From Serinibacter arcticus (GTDB lineage Bacteria > Actinomycetota > Actinomycetes > Actinomycetales > Beutenbergiaceae), in contig NZ_PYHR01000002.1 of the NCBI RefSeq assembly GCF_003121705.1, positions 992,001-1,056,000 on the forward strand: a stretch of 64,000 nucleotides of DNA, in the 5' to 3' direction. Below, piece after piece: positions 36,934 to 45,185 of the stretch. Made by a program: the position numbers and the translations under genes. The notes beneath the pieces were generated by a model that did not search any database, had not been told where the DNA came from, and saw only the letters and a list, made by a program, of their open reading frames with translations. Numbering within the stretch: the stretch's first letter is position 1; the number at the start of each line of letters is the position of its first letter.

Positions 36934-37884
36934 TCAGCGCGGCGCGAGGACGATCACGGGCCGGGCGCGCACCACGCCGTCGCGCGTCTCGTCCGCCAGC
37001 ACCGCGACGAGCACACCGTCCGGATCGACGGCGGCCACCGGCGCCTCGGTGCCGGACGGCGCGATGCGCTGCCCGTAGCCCAGCGAGGCGGTCTCGGCGG
37101 CGTCGACCTCGCGGACGGTCATCACGGCCGCCGCGGCCGCGGCGGGCGGGAGCAGGACGATCCCGTCGCCCTCGCCGGCCGCCGCGAGCGTGTCGAGGTC
37201 GGCGGCGCCGTCGACGTCGAACCCGCCCACCCGGGTCCGGCGCAGCGCCGTGAGATGCCCGCCCGTTCCCAGCGCGGCTCCGAGGTCGCGAGCGATCGCG
37301 CGGATGTAGGTGCCCGAGGAGCAGGTGACGCGGACGTCGACGTCGAGCACCGCGGTGCCGTCGTCGCTCACGGCGGTGCGCCGGTCCAGCACCACGAGCT
37401 CGCTCACGGTGACCGGGCGGGACGCCAGGGCGACCTCCTCGCCCGCGCGGACGCGGGCGTAGGAGCGCTTGCCGTCCACCTTGATCGCGCTCACCGCGCT
37501 GGGGACCTGGAGGATCTCGCCCGTGAGGGGGACGACGGCGGAGAGCACCGCGGCGTCCTCGACCCCCGCAGCGCCGGCGGAGGTGGTCACGTCGCCCTCG
37601 GCGTCGTCGGTGACGGTGTCCTGCCCGAGCCTGATCGTGGCCAGGTAGGTCTTGTCGGCGCCCACCACGTAGGTGAGCAGCCGGGTGCTGCGCCCGACGC
37701 CGAGCACGAGCACGCCCGTCGCCATCGGGTCGAGCGTGCCGGCGTGGCCGACCTTGCGGGTCCGCAGCAGGCGCCGCATGCGGGCCACCACGTCGTGCGA
37801 GGTCCAGCCCGCCGGCTTGTCGACGACGACGAGGCCGTCCGGGGTCTCCCCGGACGGCCTCGTCTGCCTCGTCCCGTGGTTCAG
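36934..37884 (-). CDS. truB: tRNA pseudouridine(55) synthase TruB, non-canonical start
   Basis: Makes pseudouridine 55 in the T-loop of tRNAs. The protein body is complete: GLVVVDKPAGWTSHDVV, GHAGTLDPMATGVL with the catalytic Asp, KTYLATIRLG, SAIKVDGKRSYARVR and SGTYIRAIARDLG. Between the rbfA stop and the conserved first strand the frame contains no ATG, GTG or TTG. The only sensible codon is a CTG at 37884 that overlaps the rbfA stop as CTGA, parallel to the GTGA overlaps elsewhere. It gives 316 aa and a 16-residue lead before GLVVVDKP, the usual length. A sequence error at that base is the other explanation. A perfect hairpin covers codons 8-18. Confidence 0.88.
   Translation of the reverse strand: MNHGTRQTRPSGETPDGLVVVDKPAGWTSHDVVARMRRLLRTRKVGHAGTLDPMATGVLVLGVGRSTRLLTYVVGADKTYLATIRLGQDTVTDDAEGDVTTSAGAAGVEDAAVLSAVVPLTGEILQVPSAVSAIKVDGKRSYARVRAGEEVALASRPVTVSELVVLDRRTAVSDDGTAVLDVDVRVTCSSGTYIRAIARDLGAALGTGGHLTALRRTRVGGFDVDGAADLDTLAAAGEGDGIVLLPPAAAAAAVMTVREVDAAETASLGYGQRIAPSGTEAPVAAVDPDGVLVAVLADETRDGVVRARPVIVLAPR
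37830..37862. terminator. 15-bp perfect hairpin at the rbfA-truB junction, inside the truB reading frame
   Basis: Arms 37830-37844 and 37848-37862, 3-base loop. It begins 18 bases after the rbfA stop, looks like the other terminator stems of this genome, but lies in truB codons. It may reduce transcription or translation into truB, or simply halt rbfA transcripts part of the time. Confidence 0.6.
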
Positions 37885-38363
37885 GACCCGGCCCGCTCGT
37901 CGTCGGCGTCGCCGTCGTCCGGCCCGTCCGCCTCGTCGTCGATGACGACGGGCTTCTTGTACGGGTCGGCGTCGCCGGCGTAGGTGGCCGCCGCCGCGAG
38001 GGCGGCGACCTCCGCGTCACGCCGTGACGCGATGCGCAGCGCCTCGGCGATGTCGGCCGCGGTCTGCGGCGTTCGGTCCAGCTGGAAGGTCAGCGTCGGG
38101 GTGAACTTCACCCCGGTGCGCCGACCGACCTCGGTCCGCAGCAGACCCTTGGCCGACTCGAGCGCCGCGGCCGTGGCCTCGACGTCCGCATCGGTGCCCA
38201 GCACGGTGTAGAACACCGTGGCGTGCTGGAGGTCGCCCGTCACCTTGACGTCGGTGACCGTGACGAAACCGAGTCGCGGATCCTTGATCCGCTGCTCGAG
38301 CATCACCGCCACGATCTCCTTGACGGCCTCCCCGAGACGGATCGCCCGAGAGTTGTCGCTCAC
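37881..38363 (-). CDS. rbfA: 30S ribosome-binding factor A
   Basis: KH-type assembly factor for late 16S maturation. The 160-aa protein has [40 protein letters not shown] over two strands, [20 protein letters not shown] and a flexible acidic end. GTG 38363 overlaps the infB stop as GTGA and has AAGGAG upstream within infB. Part of the rimP-nusA-ylxR-infB-rbfA-truB cluster. Confidence 0.95.
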   Translation of the reverse strand: MSDNSRAIRLGEAVKEIVAVMLEQRIKDPRLGFVTVTDVKVTGDLQHATVFYTVLGTDADVEATAAALESAKGLLRTEVGRRTGVKFTPTLTFQLDRTPQTAADIAEALRIASRRDAEVAALAAAATYAGDADPYKKPVVIDDEADGPDDGDADDERAGS

Positions 38364-41239
38364 GCCGTGCGCTCCTTCTCCCGCGTCTCGAACGTCTCGA
38401 TGACGTCGCCGTCGCGGATGTCGTTGAACGACCCGAGCCCGATACCGCACTCGAAGCCCTCGCGGACCTCGGTCGCGTCGTCCTTCTCGCGGCGCAGCGA
38501 CTCGATCTTGAGGTTGTCGCCCACCACGACGCCGTCGCGCAGGACTCGCGCGAACGAGTTGCGGCGGATGAGACCCGAACGGACCAGCGAACCGGCGATG
38601 TTGCCGAACTTGGAGCTGCGGAAGATCTGACGGATCTCCGCGGTCCCGAGCTGGACCTCCTCGAACACCGGCTTGAGCATGCCCTTGAGCGAGCTCTCGA
38701 CGTCGTCGATCGCGGCGTAGATGACCGAGTAGTACCGGATGTCGACACCCTCGCGGTCGGCCAGCTCGGCCACCCGCACGTCGGGACGCACGTTGAAGCC
38801 GATGATGACCGCGTTGTCCACGGTCGCGAGGTTGACGTCGTTCTGCGTGATCGCACCGACACCGCGGTGGATGATGCGCAGGTCGACCTCGGCCCCGACG
38901 TCGATCTTGAGCAGCGCGTCCTCGAGTGCCTCGACGGCACCGGACACGTCGCCCTTGAGGACGAGGTTGAGCGTGGAGACCTTGCCCTGCTCGAGAGCGA
39001 GGGTGAAGTCCTCGAGGCTCATCCGCTTGCGACGCTTGGCCAGCATGGCCGCACGGTCCGCAGCATCCCGCTTGTCGGCGATCTGACGGGCGGTGCGGTC
39101 GTCCGGAGCCACGATGAACGTGTCACCGGCGCGGGGCACCGACGTCAGACCGAGCACCTGCACGGGGCGGGACGGGCCGGCCTCGGTCAGGTTGTCGCCG
39201 TGGTCGTCGAACATGGCGCGCACGCGGCCGTAGGCCGTGCCCGCCACGATCGAGTCGCCGACGTGCAGCGTTCCGGACTGGACCAGGACGGTCGCGACGG
39301 AGCCGCGGCCCTTGTCCAGGTTGGCCTCGATGGCCACACCGCGGGCGTCCTTGTCGGGGTTGGCGCGCAGGTCGAGGGACGCGTCCGCCGTGAGGAGGAC
39401 GGCCTCGAGCAGCTCGTCGATGCCCGTGCGGTTCTTGGCCGACACGTTGACGAACATCGTCTCGCCACCGTAGGCCTCGGCGACGAGGTTGTACTCGGTC
39501 AGCTGCTGCATGACCTTGTCGGGGTTCGCCCCCTCCTTGTCGACCTTGTTGACCGCGACGACGATCGGCACCCCGGCGGCCTGGGCGTGGTTGAGCGCCT
39601 CGACCGTCTGGGGCATGACGCCGTCGTCGGCCGCGACCACGAGGATCGCGATGTCGGTGACGTCGGCACCGCGAGCACGCATGGCGGTGAACGCCTCGTG
39701 ACCCGGGGTGTCGATGAAGGTGATCGCGCGCTCGGCGTCCTCGTGCTCGACCGACACCTGGTAGGCGCCGATGTGCTGCGTGATGCCGCCGGCCTCGCCC
39801 GCGACGACGTCCGTGGAACGGATGGCGTCGAGGAGCTTGGTCTTTCCGTGGTCGACGTGACCCATGACGGTCACGACGGGCGGACGCGCCTGCAGGACGT
39901 CGTCGCCCTCGCCCTCGAGCTCGGCGTCGAGGTCGATGTCGAAGCTGCCGAAGAGCTCGCGCTCCTCGTCCTCCGGCGAGACGACCTCGATGACGTACCC
40001 GAGCTCGGCGCCGAGCGCCTCGAACGTGTTCTCGTCGAGCGCCTGCGTGACCGTGGCCATCTCACCGAGGTGGAACAGCACCGTCACGAGGCTCGCGGGG
40101 TTGGCGTCGATGCGGTCGGCGAAGTCGGCGAGGCTCGCACCGCGACGGATGCGCACGACCGTGCTGCCGTCACCGCGGGGAACCTGCACGCCACCGATCG
40201 ACGGCGCCGACATCTGCTCGAACTCCTGGCGCTTCGCCCGACGCGACTTGCGGGCGCGGACCGGACGGCCACCGGCGCGACCGAACGCACCCTGCGTGCC
40301 ACCGCGACCGCCACCACCGGGACGACCGCCGCCGCCACCGGGACGACCGCCGCCACCACCGGCGGGCGCGCCGCCGAAGCCGCCGCCACCACCGGGACGA
40401 CCGCCACCGGCGCCGGGACGGCCACCGGGGCCACCGCGGCCGGGAGCACCGGCGCCGCCGCGGGCGGGAGCGCCCGGACGACCGACGGAGCTGCGCGCCG
40501 GCATGGCGCCGGGCGAGGGGCGGGGACCGCCGGGACGGGGCCACCGGCACCCGGACCGCCGGAGCCGCCGGGACGGGGACCTGCAGCGCCGGTCCCGCCG
40601 GGGCGGGGGCCGGCCGCAGCGGCGCCGCCGCTGCCGCCACCGGGACGGGGCATGCCCTGCGAGGGTGCGAACGGGTTGTTGCCCGGGCGCGCGGCGCGGT
40701 CGCCGCCGGCCGCGGGCGCACCGCCGGAGCGGCCGGGACGCGGCATGCCCTGGGACGGTGCGAACGGGTTGTTGCCCGGACGCGCGCTGCTGCGCGGACC
40801 GGGGGCCGGGGCGCTCGACGCGGCGGCCGGAGCCTCGGCGGGAGCGGCCGGGGCCGGAGCTGCCGGACGCGGGGCGCCCGGGCGGGCCGGCGAGGCCGAC
40901 GGCGCCGCGGGAGCGGCGGCCGGAGACTCGGCGGGGGCGGCCGCCGCGGGGGCGGCGGGGCGCTCGGCCGGCGACGCGCTGGGCGCGGTGGCGGCGGGCG
41001 TCGCCGCGGGGGCCGGGGTCGCCGGCCGCGCGGGGCGGCGGGCGTCGAGGGCTTGGGTGCCGCGGGGTCTCGGCGGCGGGCGCGGTCGGGAACTTCTCCC
41101 TGACGCGGCGCTCCACCGGGGACTCGATGGTCGAGGACGCCGACTTGACGTACTCCCCCATCCCCTTCAGCTGGTCGAGCAGATCCTTGCTGCTCATCCC
41201 GAGGTCTCGTGCAAGTTCGTGCACGCGGGTCTTGGCCAC
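38360..41239 (-). CDS. infB: Translation initiation factor IF-2, with three single-base frame breaks in the N-terminal region
   Basis: GTPase that brings initiator tRNA to the 30S subunit. The C-terminal 600 residues are one clean frame: the G domain with [16 protein letters not shown] and NKVDKE, then domains II to IV. The first 60 residues ([20 protein letters not shown]) are also in that frame numerically, but between them the Ala/Pro-rich and Gly-rich linker is read correctly only in two other frames. Adding one base at each of the G4 runs 41064-41067, 41032-41035 and 40537-40540 restores an unbroken 960-aa protein with the repeated motif [20 protein letters not shown] 41239 has AAGGAG upstream. 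Assembly deletions are the simplest reading. Confidence 0.94.
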   Translation of the reverse strand: MAKTRVHELARDLGMSSKDLLDQLKGMGEYVKSASSTIESPVERRVREKFPTAPAAETPRHPSPRRPPPRAAGDPGPRGDARRHRAQRVAGRAPRRPRGGRPRRVSGRRSRGAVGLAGPPGRPASGSSGPGRSRRGSGRRVERPGPRSAQQRASGQQPVRTVPGHAASRPLRRCARGRRRPRRAPGQQPVRTLAGHAPSRWRQRRRRCGRPPPRRDRRCRSPSRRLRRSGCRWPRPGGPRPSPGAMPARSSVGRPGAPARGGAGAPGRGGPGGRPGAGGGRPGGGGGFGGAPAGGGGGRPGGGGGRPGGGGRGGTQGAFGRAGGRPVRARKSRRAKRQEFEQMSAPSIGGVQVPRGDGSTVVRIRRGASLADFADRIDANPASLVTVLFHLGEMATVTQALDENTFEALGAELGYVIEVVSPEDEERELFGSFDIDLDAELEGEGDDVLQARPPVVTVMGHVDHGKTKLLDAIRSTDVVAGEAGGITQHIGAYQVSVEHEDAERAITFIDTPGHEAFTAMRARGADVTDIAILVVAADDGVMPQTVEALNHAQAAGVPIVVAVNKVDKEGANPDKVMQQLTEYNLVAEAYGGETMFVNVSAKNRTGIDELLEAVLLTADASLDLRANPDKDARGVAIEANLDKGRGSVATVLVQSGTLHVGDSIVAGTAYGRVRAMFDDHGDNLTEAGPSRPVQVLGLTSVPRAGDTFIVAPDDRTARQIADKRDAADRAAMLAKRRKRMSLEDFTLALEQGKVSTLNLVLKGDVSGAVEALEDALLKIDVGAEVDLRIIHRGVGAITQNDVNLATVDNAVIIGFNVRPDVRVAELADREGVDIRYYSVIYAAIDDVESSLKGMLKPVFEEVQLGTAEIRQIFRSSKFGNIAGSLVRSGLIRRNSFARVLRDGVVVGDNLKIESLRREKDDATEVREGFECGIGLGSFNDIRDGDVIETFETREKERTA
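40645..40785. repeat. Direct repeat inside the IF-2 linker
   Basis: Two copies of a segment encoding [17 protein letters not shown], starting near 40648 and 40741 (plus coordinates), about 93 bp apart and roughly 90 percent identical over 40 bases. The same motif occurs repeatedly in IF-2 linkers of related actinobacteria. Confidence 0.6.
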
Positions 41240-41306
41240 AACTCTCCTTCTCCGGGTCCACCCGGGAAGGGAGGACCTCGTCTACTGGGTCGAGCTCATT
41301 GCTGAG

Positions 41307-41339
41307 TGCTCATCGGGTGCTCATCGGGTGCTCATCGGA
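41307..41339. repeat. 11-bp tandem repeat, three copies, between ylxR and infB
   Basis: Copies 41307-41317, 41318-41328 and 41329-41339; unit TGCTCATCGGG, last base of copy three differs. On the coding strand each unit contains ATGAGCA. Not in a gene. The 134-base spacer holds nothing else recognisable apart from the infB ribosome binding site. Confidence 0.85.
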
Positions 41340-41373
41340 GTCTCGTCCCGCTCTCGCTCGTGAACTGTTCTCG

Positions 41374-41721
41374 TCACCTCGAGCGGATGGCCGCTCTCAG
41401 TGCTGCCTCGACCTGCGAGGCGTCCGCTCCCTGCAGGCGCAGGGCTCGGGGTAGTGCGTGGCGCGCGAGCGCCCGGTCCAGGCAACGTTCCTGCACGTGC
41501 AGCCACGCTCCCCTGCCCGGCGCTCCGCCCCGTTCGTCGAGCACCAGGACGGTGCCCTCGACGGCGACGATCCGCACCAGACCGGACCGCGGGCCGCGCT
41601 CCCGGCATCCCACGCACGTGCGAACCGGACCGCTCCCGGGGCTCGGCGCAGTGCCGATCGACTCGGGGGACGGGGATGGTTCGCGCAACGGGCGCGGAAG
41701 TCGGGTCGCTGACCCAGCCAC
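41374..41721 (-). CDS. ylxR: YlxR family RNA-binding protein
   Basis: A 115-aa protein with the YlxR/DUF448 core RTCVGCRERGPRSGLVRIV, GRGAWLHVQERCLDRAL and the final helix. YlxR proteins bind RNA and in some bacteria modulate RNase P or transcription. The 34 residues before the core are Pro/Ser rich and not conserved, so the real start may be downstream of the GTG at 41721; no inner start has a better ribosome binding site. Located between nusA and infB as in most bacteria. Confidence 0.88.
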   Translation of the reverse strand: MAGSATRLPRPLREPSPSPESIGTAPSPGSGPVRTCVGCRERGPRSGLVRIVAVEGTVLVLDERGGAPGRGAWLHVQERCLDRALARHALPRALRLQGADASQVEAALRAAIRSR

Positions 41722-41725
41722 CAGT

Positions 41726-42778
41726 CTACCCCTGACCGGGCTCGCGGTCGGTCGCCGCCCCGGTCGGGGCCTCGTCGCGACCGGGGGCCGAGCCGCCGTC
41801 CGCCGTCTCGGCGTCGGACCGGATGTCGATCCGCCAGCCCGTGAGGCGGGCCGCGAGGCGCGCGTTCTGGCCCTCCTTGCCGATGGCGAGGGACAGCTGG
41901 TAGTCGGGCACGACGACGCGGGCCGCGCGGGCCGCCTCGTCGACGACGGTGACGCTGCTCACGCGGGCGGGCGACAGCGCCGCGCCGACGAACCGGGCCG
42001 GGTCGGTGAAGAAGTCGACGATGTCGATCTTCTCCCCGCGCAGCTCGGCCATGACGGCGCGCACGCGCTGACCCATCGGTCCGATGCAGGCGCCCTTGGC
42101 GCCCATGCCGGCGACGTGCGAGGCGACGGCGACCTTCGTGCGGTGGCCCGCCTCGCGCGCCAGCGCGACGATCTCGACGCTGCCGTCGGCGACCTCGGGC
42201 ACCTCGTGCTCGAACAGTCGGCGGACGAAGTTGGGGTGGGTGCGCGAGAGCGTGATCGCCGGGCCGCGGGGGCCCCGGCCGACCTCGGTCACGTACGCCT
42301 TGATGCGTTCGCCGTGCTTGAGGTCCTCGCCCGGCACCTGCTCGTGGGGCGGCAGCGCCGCCTCCACACCGCCGCCGAGGTCGACCAGGATGACGCCGCC
42401 CCGGCCGCCCTGCTGCACGACGCCGGAGATCAGCTGGAGCTGGGAGCTCCGGTAGGCGCCGAGGACCTGCTCGTCCTCGGCGTCGCGCAGGCGCTGCACG
42501 ATGACGCTGCGCGCCGTCGCCGTCGCCACGCGACCGAAGCCGTCAGGGGTGTCCTCGTAGGTGTGGGTGACGAGGTCGTCGCCCTCGCCCGTGGTCTCGG
42601 TCACCAGCACGCTGACGTGGCCGGTGGAGCGGTCGATCTCGACCCGGGCGCGCGATCGGGCGTCCGGCGTCTTCTCGTAGGCGGTGAGCAGCGCCTGCTC
42701 GATCGCCGAGACCAGCACGTCGAAGCCGATCTCCTTCTCGCGCTCGATGAGCCGCAGCGCGGCCATGTCGATGTCCAT
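41726..42778 (-). CDS. nusA: Transcription termination/antitermination protein NusA
   Basis: Binds RNA polymerase and nascent RNA. The 350-aa protein has the N-terminal domain (IEREKEIGFDVLVSAIEQAL), the S1 domain (ISGVVQQGGRGGVILVDLGG), and KH1/KH2 (GACIGPMGQRVRAVMAELRG and LAIGKEGQNARLAARLTGW). It lacks the acidic repeats of E. coli, as is normal in actinobacteria. ATG 42778 overlaps the rimP stop by one base (TGATG). A short Glu/Asp/Thr tail ends the protein. Confidence 0.96.
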   Translation of the reverse strand: MDIDMAALRLIEREKEIGFDVLVSAIEQALLTAYEKTPDARSRARVEIDRSTGHVSVLVTETTGEGDDLVTHTYEDTPDGFGRVATATARSVIVQRLRDAEDEQVLGAYRSSQLQLISGVVQQGGRGGVILVDLGGGVEAALPPHEQVPGEDLKHGERIKAYVTEVGRGPRGPAITLSRTHPNFVRRLFEHEVPEVADGSVEIVALAREAGHRTKVAVASHVAGMGAKGACIGPMGQRVRAVMAELRGEKIDIVDFFTDPARFVGAALSPARVSSVTVVDEAARAARVVVPDYQLSLAIGKEGQNARLAARLTGWRIDIRSDAETADGGSAPGRDEAPTGAATDREPGQG

Positions 42779-43272
42779 CAGCTCTCCTCCAGGCGGCGCA
42801 GCTCGACCTCGACGACGGCCTTGGTGATCTGCGGGTAGGTCAGGGTGACGTCGTTCTCGACGGGAGCGGCGGGCTCGGGCGAGGCGACGGTGACGCCGTC
42901 GTCGTCGGCGGAGCGGACGCGGCCGAGCCGCTCCCCGCCGTCGGCCAGCGTGAACCGGACGAGACGACGCTCGGCCCGGCGGAAGTGCCGGGGCGTGGTC
43001 AGGGGGCGGCTCGTGCCCGGGGAGGAGACCTCGAGCGTGTAGGCACCTTCGACGAGGTCGCCCTCGTCCAGCGCCGTCGAGATCTCGCGGGTCACGTCGC
43101 CGAGCAGGTCCGAGCCGAGGGACCCGGGTCCGTCGGCCAGGTCGAGGACGACCTTGACCGTGCGGAGCCGGCCGCGGGTGAGGACGTCCACGCCCTCGAC
43201 CACCAGGTCGTGACCGCCGGCCAGCGGCTCGAGCACCGCGACCAGTCGCGCGGCCAGTGCATCGGCTCCCAT
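42778..43272 (-). CDS. rimP: Ribosome maturation factor RimP
   Basis: A 164-aa assembly factor for the 30S subunit. Shows LEPLAGGHDLVVEGVDVLTR, VKVVLDLADGPG, the central TREISTALDEGDLVEGAYTLEVSSPG (split across two elements) with the SSPG loop, and RPLTTPRHFRRAERRLVRF. ATG 43272 has AGAGGGA upstream. First gene of the rimP-nusA-ylxR-infB-rbfA-truB run, driven by a promoter that shares bases with the divergent lipoprotein promoter. Confidence 0.93.
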   Translation of the reverse strand: MGADALAARLVAVLEPLAGGHDLVVEGVDVLTRGRLRTVKVVLDLADGPGSLGSDLLGDVTREISTALDEGDLVEGAYTLEVSSPGTSRPLTTPRHFRRAERRLVRFTLADGGERLGRVRSADDDGVTVASPEPAAPVENDVTLTYPQITKAVVEVELRRLEES

Positions 43273-43337
43273 GACGTTCCCTCTTCTCCAGTTGTCGTCC
43301 GTGCCCCGGGCGCGCAGCGGCGCGCACGGGCCGGACA

Positions 43338-43347
43338 AGACTACCGT
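43338..43347. promoter_or_regulatory. Overlapping divergent -10 elements for rimP and the lipoprotein gene
   Basis: Minus-strand TAGTCT (43343 to 43338) points to rimP with a leader of about 60 bases. Plus-strand TACCGT (43342-43347) lies 6 bases before the GTG at 43354 (leaderless). The two hexamers share 43342-43343, so the promoters should exclude each other. Confidence 0.5.
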
Positions 43348-43353
43348 TGCCCC

Positions 43354-44382
43354 GTGCCGCCCCCGTTCCGCTCCCCCGCTCCCGTCCCGCTCCGAGCCCC
43401 GCGCCGCCGCCCGCTCGTGCGCCGCAGCCTCGTCGCTGTCGCGGTCGTCACAGCGGCAGCCACGCTGACGGCGGGCTGCGGCGTCCGGCTCGAGACGCCC
43501 CCGCCGCCCGTCGTGACGCTGGACGCGGCCGAGCAGGTCCGCGCCGGTGCCGTCGTCGACGCGGAGGCGATCGCCGCGGCCGCCACGGCCGCGGCCGCGG
43601 ATCCCGCGGCGGCCTCCGTGCTCGACCGGCTCACGCAGGTGGCGACGGCGAGCGCGAGCCACGTCGAGGCGCTCGGCGGCACGTGGACGGCCCCCGAGGG
43701 CCAGGAGCCCACGGACGGCCCGACCGCCCCGGCCGCCACGACGGATCTGGCGGGAGCCCTGGCCACCCTGCAGCTCGGCTACGACGACGCCCGCGCGGGC
43801 CTCGGCGAGGTCTCCGACGGCACGTCGCGCCTCCTGGTCTCCGTGGCCCTCTGGCGCGCGATCGCCGCGCACGAGATCGCCGCCGCGTCCGGCGCCGCGA
43901 CCGCCACGCCCCTCCCGGTCGGCGGGGTGGACACCACGGCCCTGGGCCTGGCGTCCTTCCGCGACGTCGATCCCCTCGTCCGGGGTCTCGACGCCGCCGC
44001 GTTCGGCTACGAGGTGCTGGCCGCCGGATCGGACGACGCCGCCCGGCGGTCCGACTGGGGCTCCCGGGCCGGCGAGCTGCGACGCACCGGCGACCTGCTC
44101 GCGAGCCGGGCCGGCGCGACGGGTGCCTCCGACCCGCGGGAGGCGGTCTACGACGTCGCCTCGCTCCTGGACGCCGATCCGGTGAGTGCCGCCGTCACGC
44201 TCGAGACCGAGGTCGCCCGGCTCTGGGTGGGCGCCGCCCTCCCCGGGGCCACGCGCGGGGTCGCGCTCGACGCGGCGCTGGAGGCTCTCCTGCGGGCCCG
44301 CGCCCTCGCCCCGGTCGGCGCTCTCGACGATCCGGCCGTGGTGCTGCCCGGTCTCACCGGCGAGGTGCCGAGCGCGGGCTGA
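43354..44382 (+). CDS. Ala-rich lipoprotein, DUF4439-type ferritin-like protein
   Basis: A 342-aa protein with a basic start, a signal peptide and a lipobox LTAGC (Cys at 42). The mature part is very Ala/Asp/Leu rich and helical. The segment of about 100-320 has the periodic helices of a four-helix bundle (LQLGYDDARAGLGEV, WRAIAAHEIAAASG, FGYEVLAAG), which matches the DUF4439 ferritin-like family often found beside rimP in actinobacteria. The family call is moderate because the composition is biased. No function is known. GTG 43354 is preferred by the TACCGT box 6 bases upstream. Confidence 0.7.
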   Translation: MPPPFRSPAPVPLRAPRRRPLVRRSLVAVAVVTAAATLTAGCGVRLETPPPPVVTLDAAEQVRAGAVVDAEAIAAAATAAAADPAAASVLDRLTQVATASASHVEALGGTWTAPEGQEPTDGPTAPAATTDLAGALATLQLGYDDARAGLGEVSDGTSRLLVSVALWRAIAAHEIAAASGAATATPLPVGGVDTTALGLASFRDVDPLVRGLDAAAFGYEVLAAGSDDAARRSDWGSRAGELRRTGDLLASRAGATGASDPREAVYDVASLLDADPVSAAVTLETEVARLWVGAALPGATRGVALDAALEALLRARALAPVGALDDPAVVLPGLTGEVPSAG

Positions 44383-44415
44383 CCTGCGCCCGGCCCTGTC
44401 GGGCGACCCGCTGCG

Positions 44416-45135
44416 CTAGGGCGCGTCCCAGGTCGGGGCGTCGCTGATCGGCGCCTCGCCCCGCAGCCTCGTCCACACGTGGTCGGGCACGGTGCGCAGC
44501 ACCTGCGCCATCAGGGCGAGCACGGCGTCGATCTCCTCCGGCGAGTGGTGGCCGCTGCGGAACATCAGCAGCGAGTCGTCCTGGAACCGCACGACCCGCC
44601 CGCGGGTGGCCAGCAGCAGGTGTCGCATCCCGGGGTGGAGGACGTCGTGGGCGAGCTCGGGCGAGTCGGTGGCGATGTGGAAGGCGTCGTCGAACGCCTG
44701 GTCCCCGATCCGGTAGTCGGTGCCGAACGAGTCGGCGAACAGGCGACCGATGGCGGACTGGGGGCGCACCTGGAGGCGCGGGATGCGGCAGCCGAGATTC
44801 ATCGCCACCACGGAGAAGCTGCTGGTGCTGTCCCTGTCCCTGCTCCCGCCCGAGGTCTTGTAGGAGTAGTCGAAGGCGACGAAGTGCCGCCCCTCGTGGA
44901 CTCCCTCGACGACCTGGGACCCGGACCGCCGGTAGCCGCGACCGAAGGGGTCGCCGGGGAACCGGTCGACGAGGTGGTCACCGTCGGGGCGGAAGGTGAA
45001 GCCACGACTGCCGGCGTAGGCGGTCAGGCCCTCACGACGCCGCTTGGAGCTGACGACGGCGTAGACGACCAGGCCGATCATCAGCAGCGGGACGGCGACG
45101 AACATCACGGGCACGAGGAGGAACATGGACTCCAT
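44416..45135 (-). CDS. Membrane-anchored protein of unknown function
   Basis: A 239-aa protein I do not recognise with certainty. One N-terminal membrane segment (about 5-29) is followed by a basic stop (SSKRRREG) and a cytoplasmic mixed alpha/beta domain resembling DUF3137-type proteins (GFTFRPDGDHLVDRFPG, GRHFVAFDYSYKT, LLLATRGRVVRFQDDSLLMF in parts). ATG 45135 has TAGGGT exactly 6 bases upstream (45142-45147, minus strand), so it is likely leaderless and expressed on its own. It is convergent with the lipoprotein gene and sits just after proS. Confidence 0.65.
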   Translation of the reverse strand: MESMFLLVPVMFVAVPLLMIGLVVYAVVSSKRRREGLTAYAGSRGFTFRPDGDHLVDRFPGDPFGRGYRRSGSQVVEGVHEGRHFVAFDYSYKTSGGSRDRDSTSSFSVVAMNLGCRIPRLQVRPQSAIGRLFADSFGTDYRIGDQAFDDAFHIATDSPELAHDVLHPGMRHLLLATRGRVVRFQDDSLLMFRSGHHSPEEIDAVLALMAQVLRTVPDHVWTRLRGEAPISDAPTWDAP

Positions 45136-45141
45136 GCCTCG

Positions 45142-45147
45142 ACCCTA
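45142..45147 (-). promoter_or_regulatory. Leaderless -10 element of the membrane-protein gene
   Basis: TAGGGT on the minus strand, 6 bases from the ATG at 45135; same hexamer as dapB. Confidence 0.45.
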
Positions 45148-45185
45148 GGCGAGCCGCCCCGACCGCGGGGGGATGGACCCGCGGC

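Noticed and set aside
36146-38020. A fused hydrolase-TruB frame of 624 codons
   Set aside because: Only the last 244 codons are coding; the upstream part is antiframe to truB, which is well conserved in its own frame.
40084-40746. A separate Gly/Pro-rich gene inside infB
   Set aside because: It is the true reading frame of the IF-2 linker, displaced by the lost bases on both sides.
41374-41721. ylxR start by a leaderless signal (TAGACT upstream)
   Set aside because: TAGACT is only one base from the GTG and belongs to the nusA stop region, so it does not fit the 6-base spacing.
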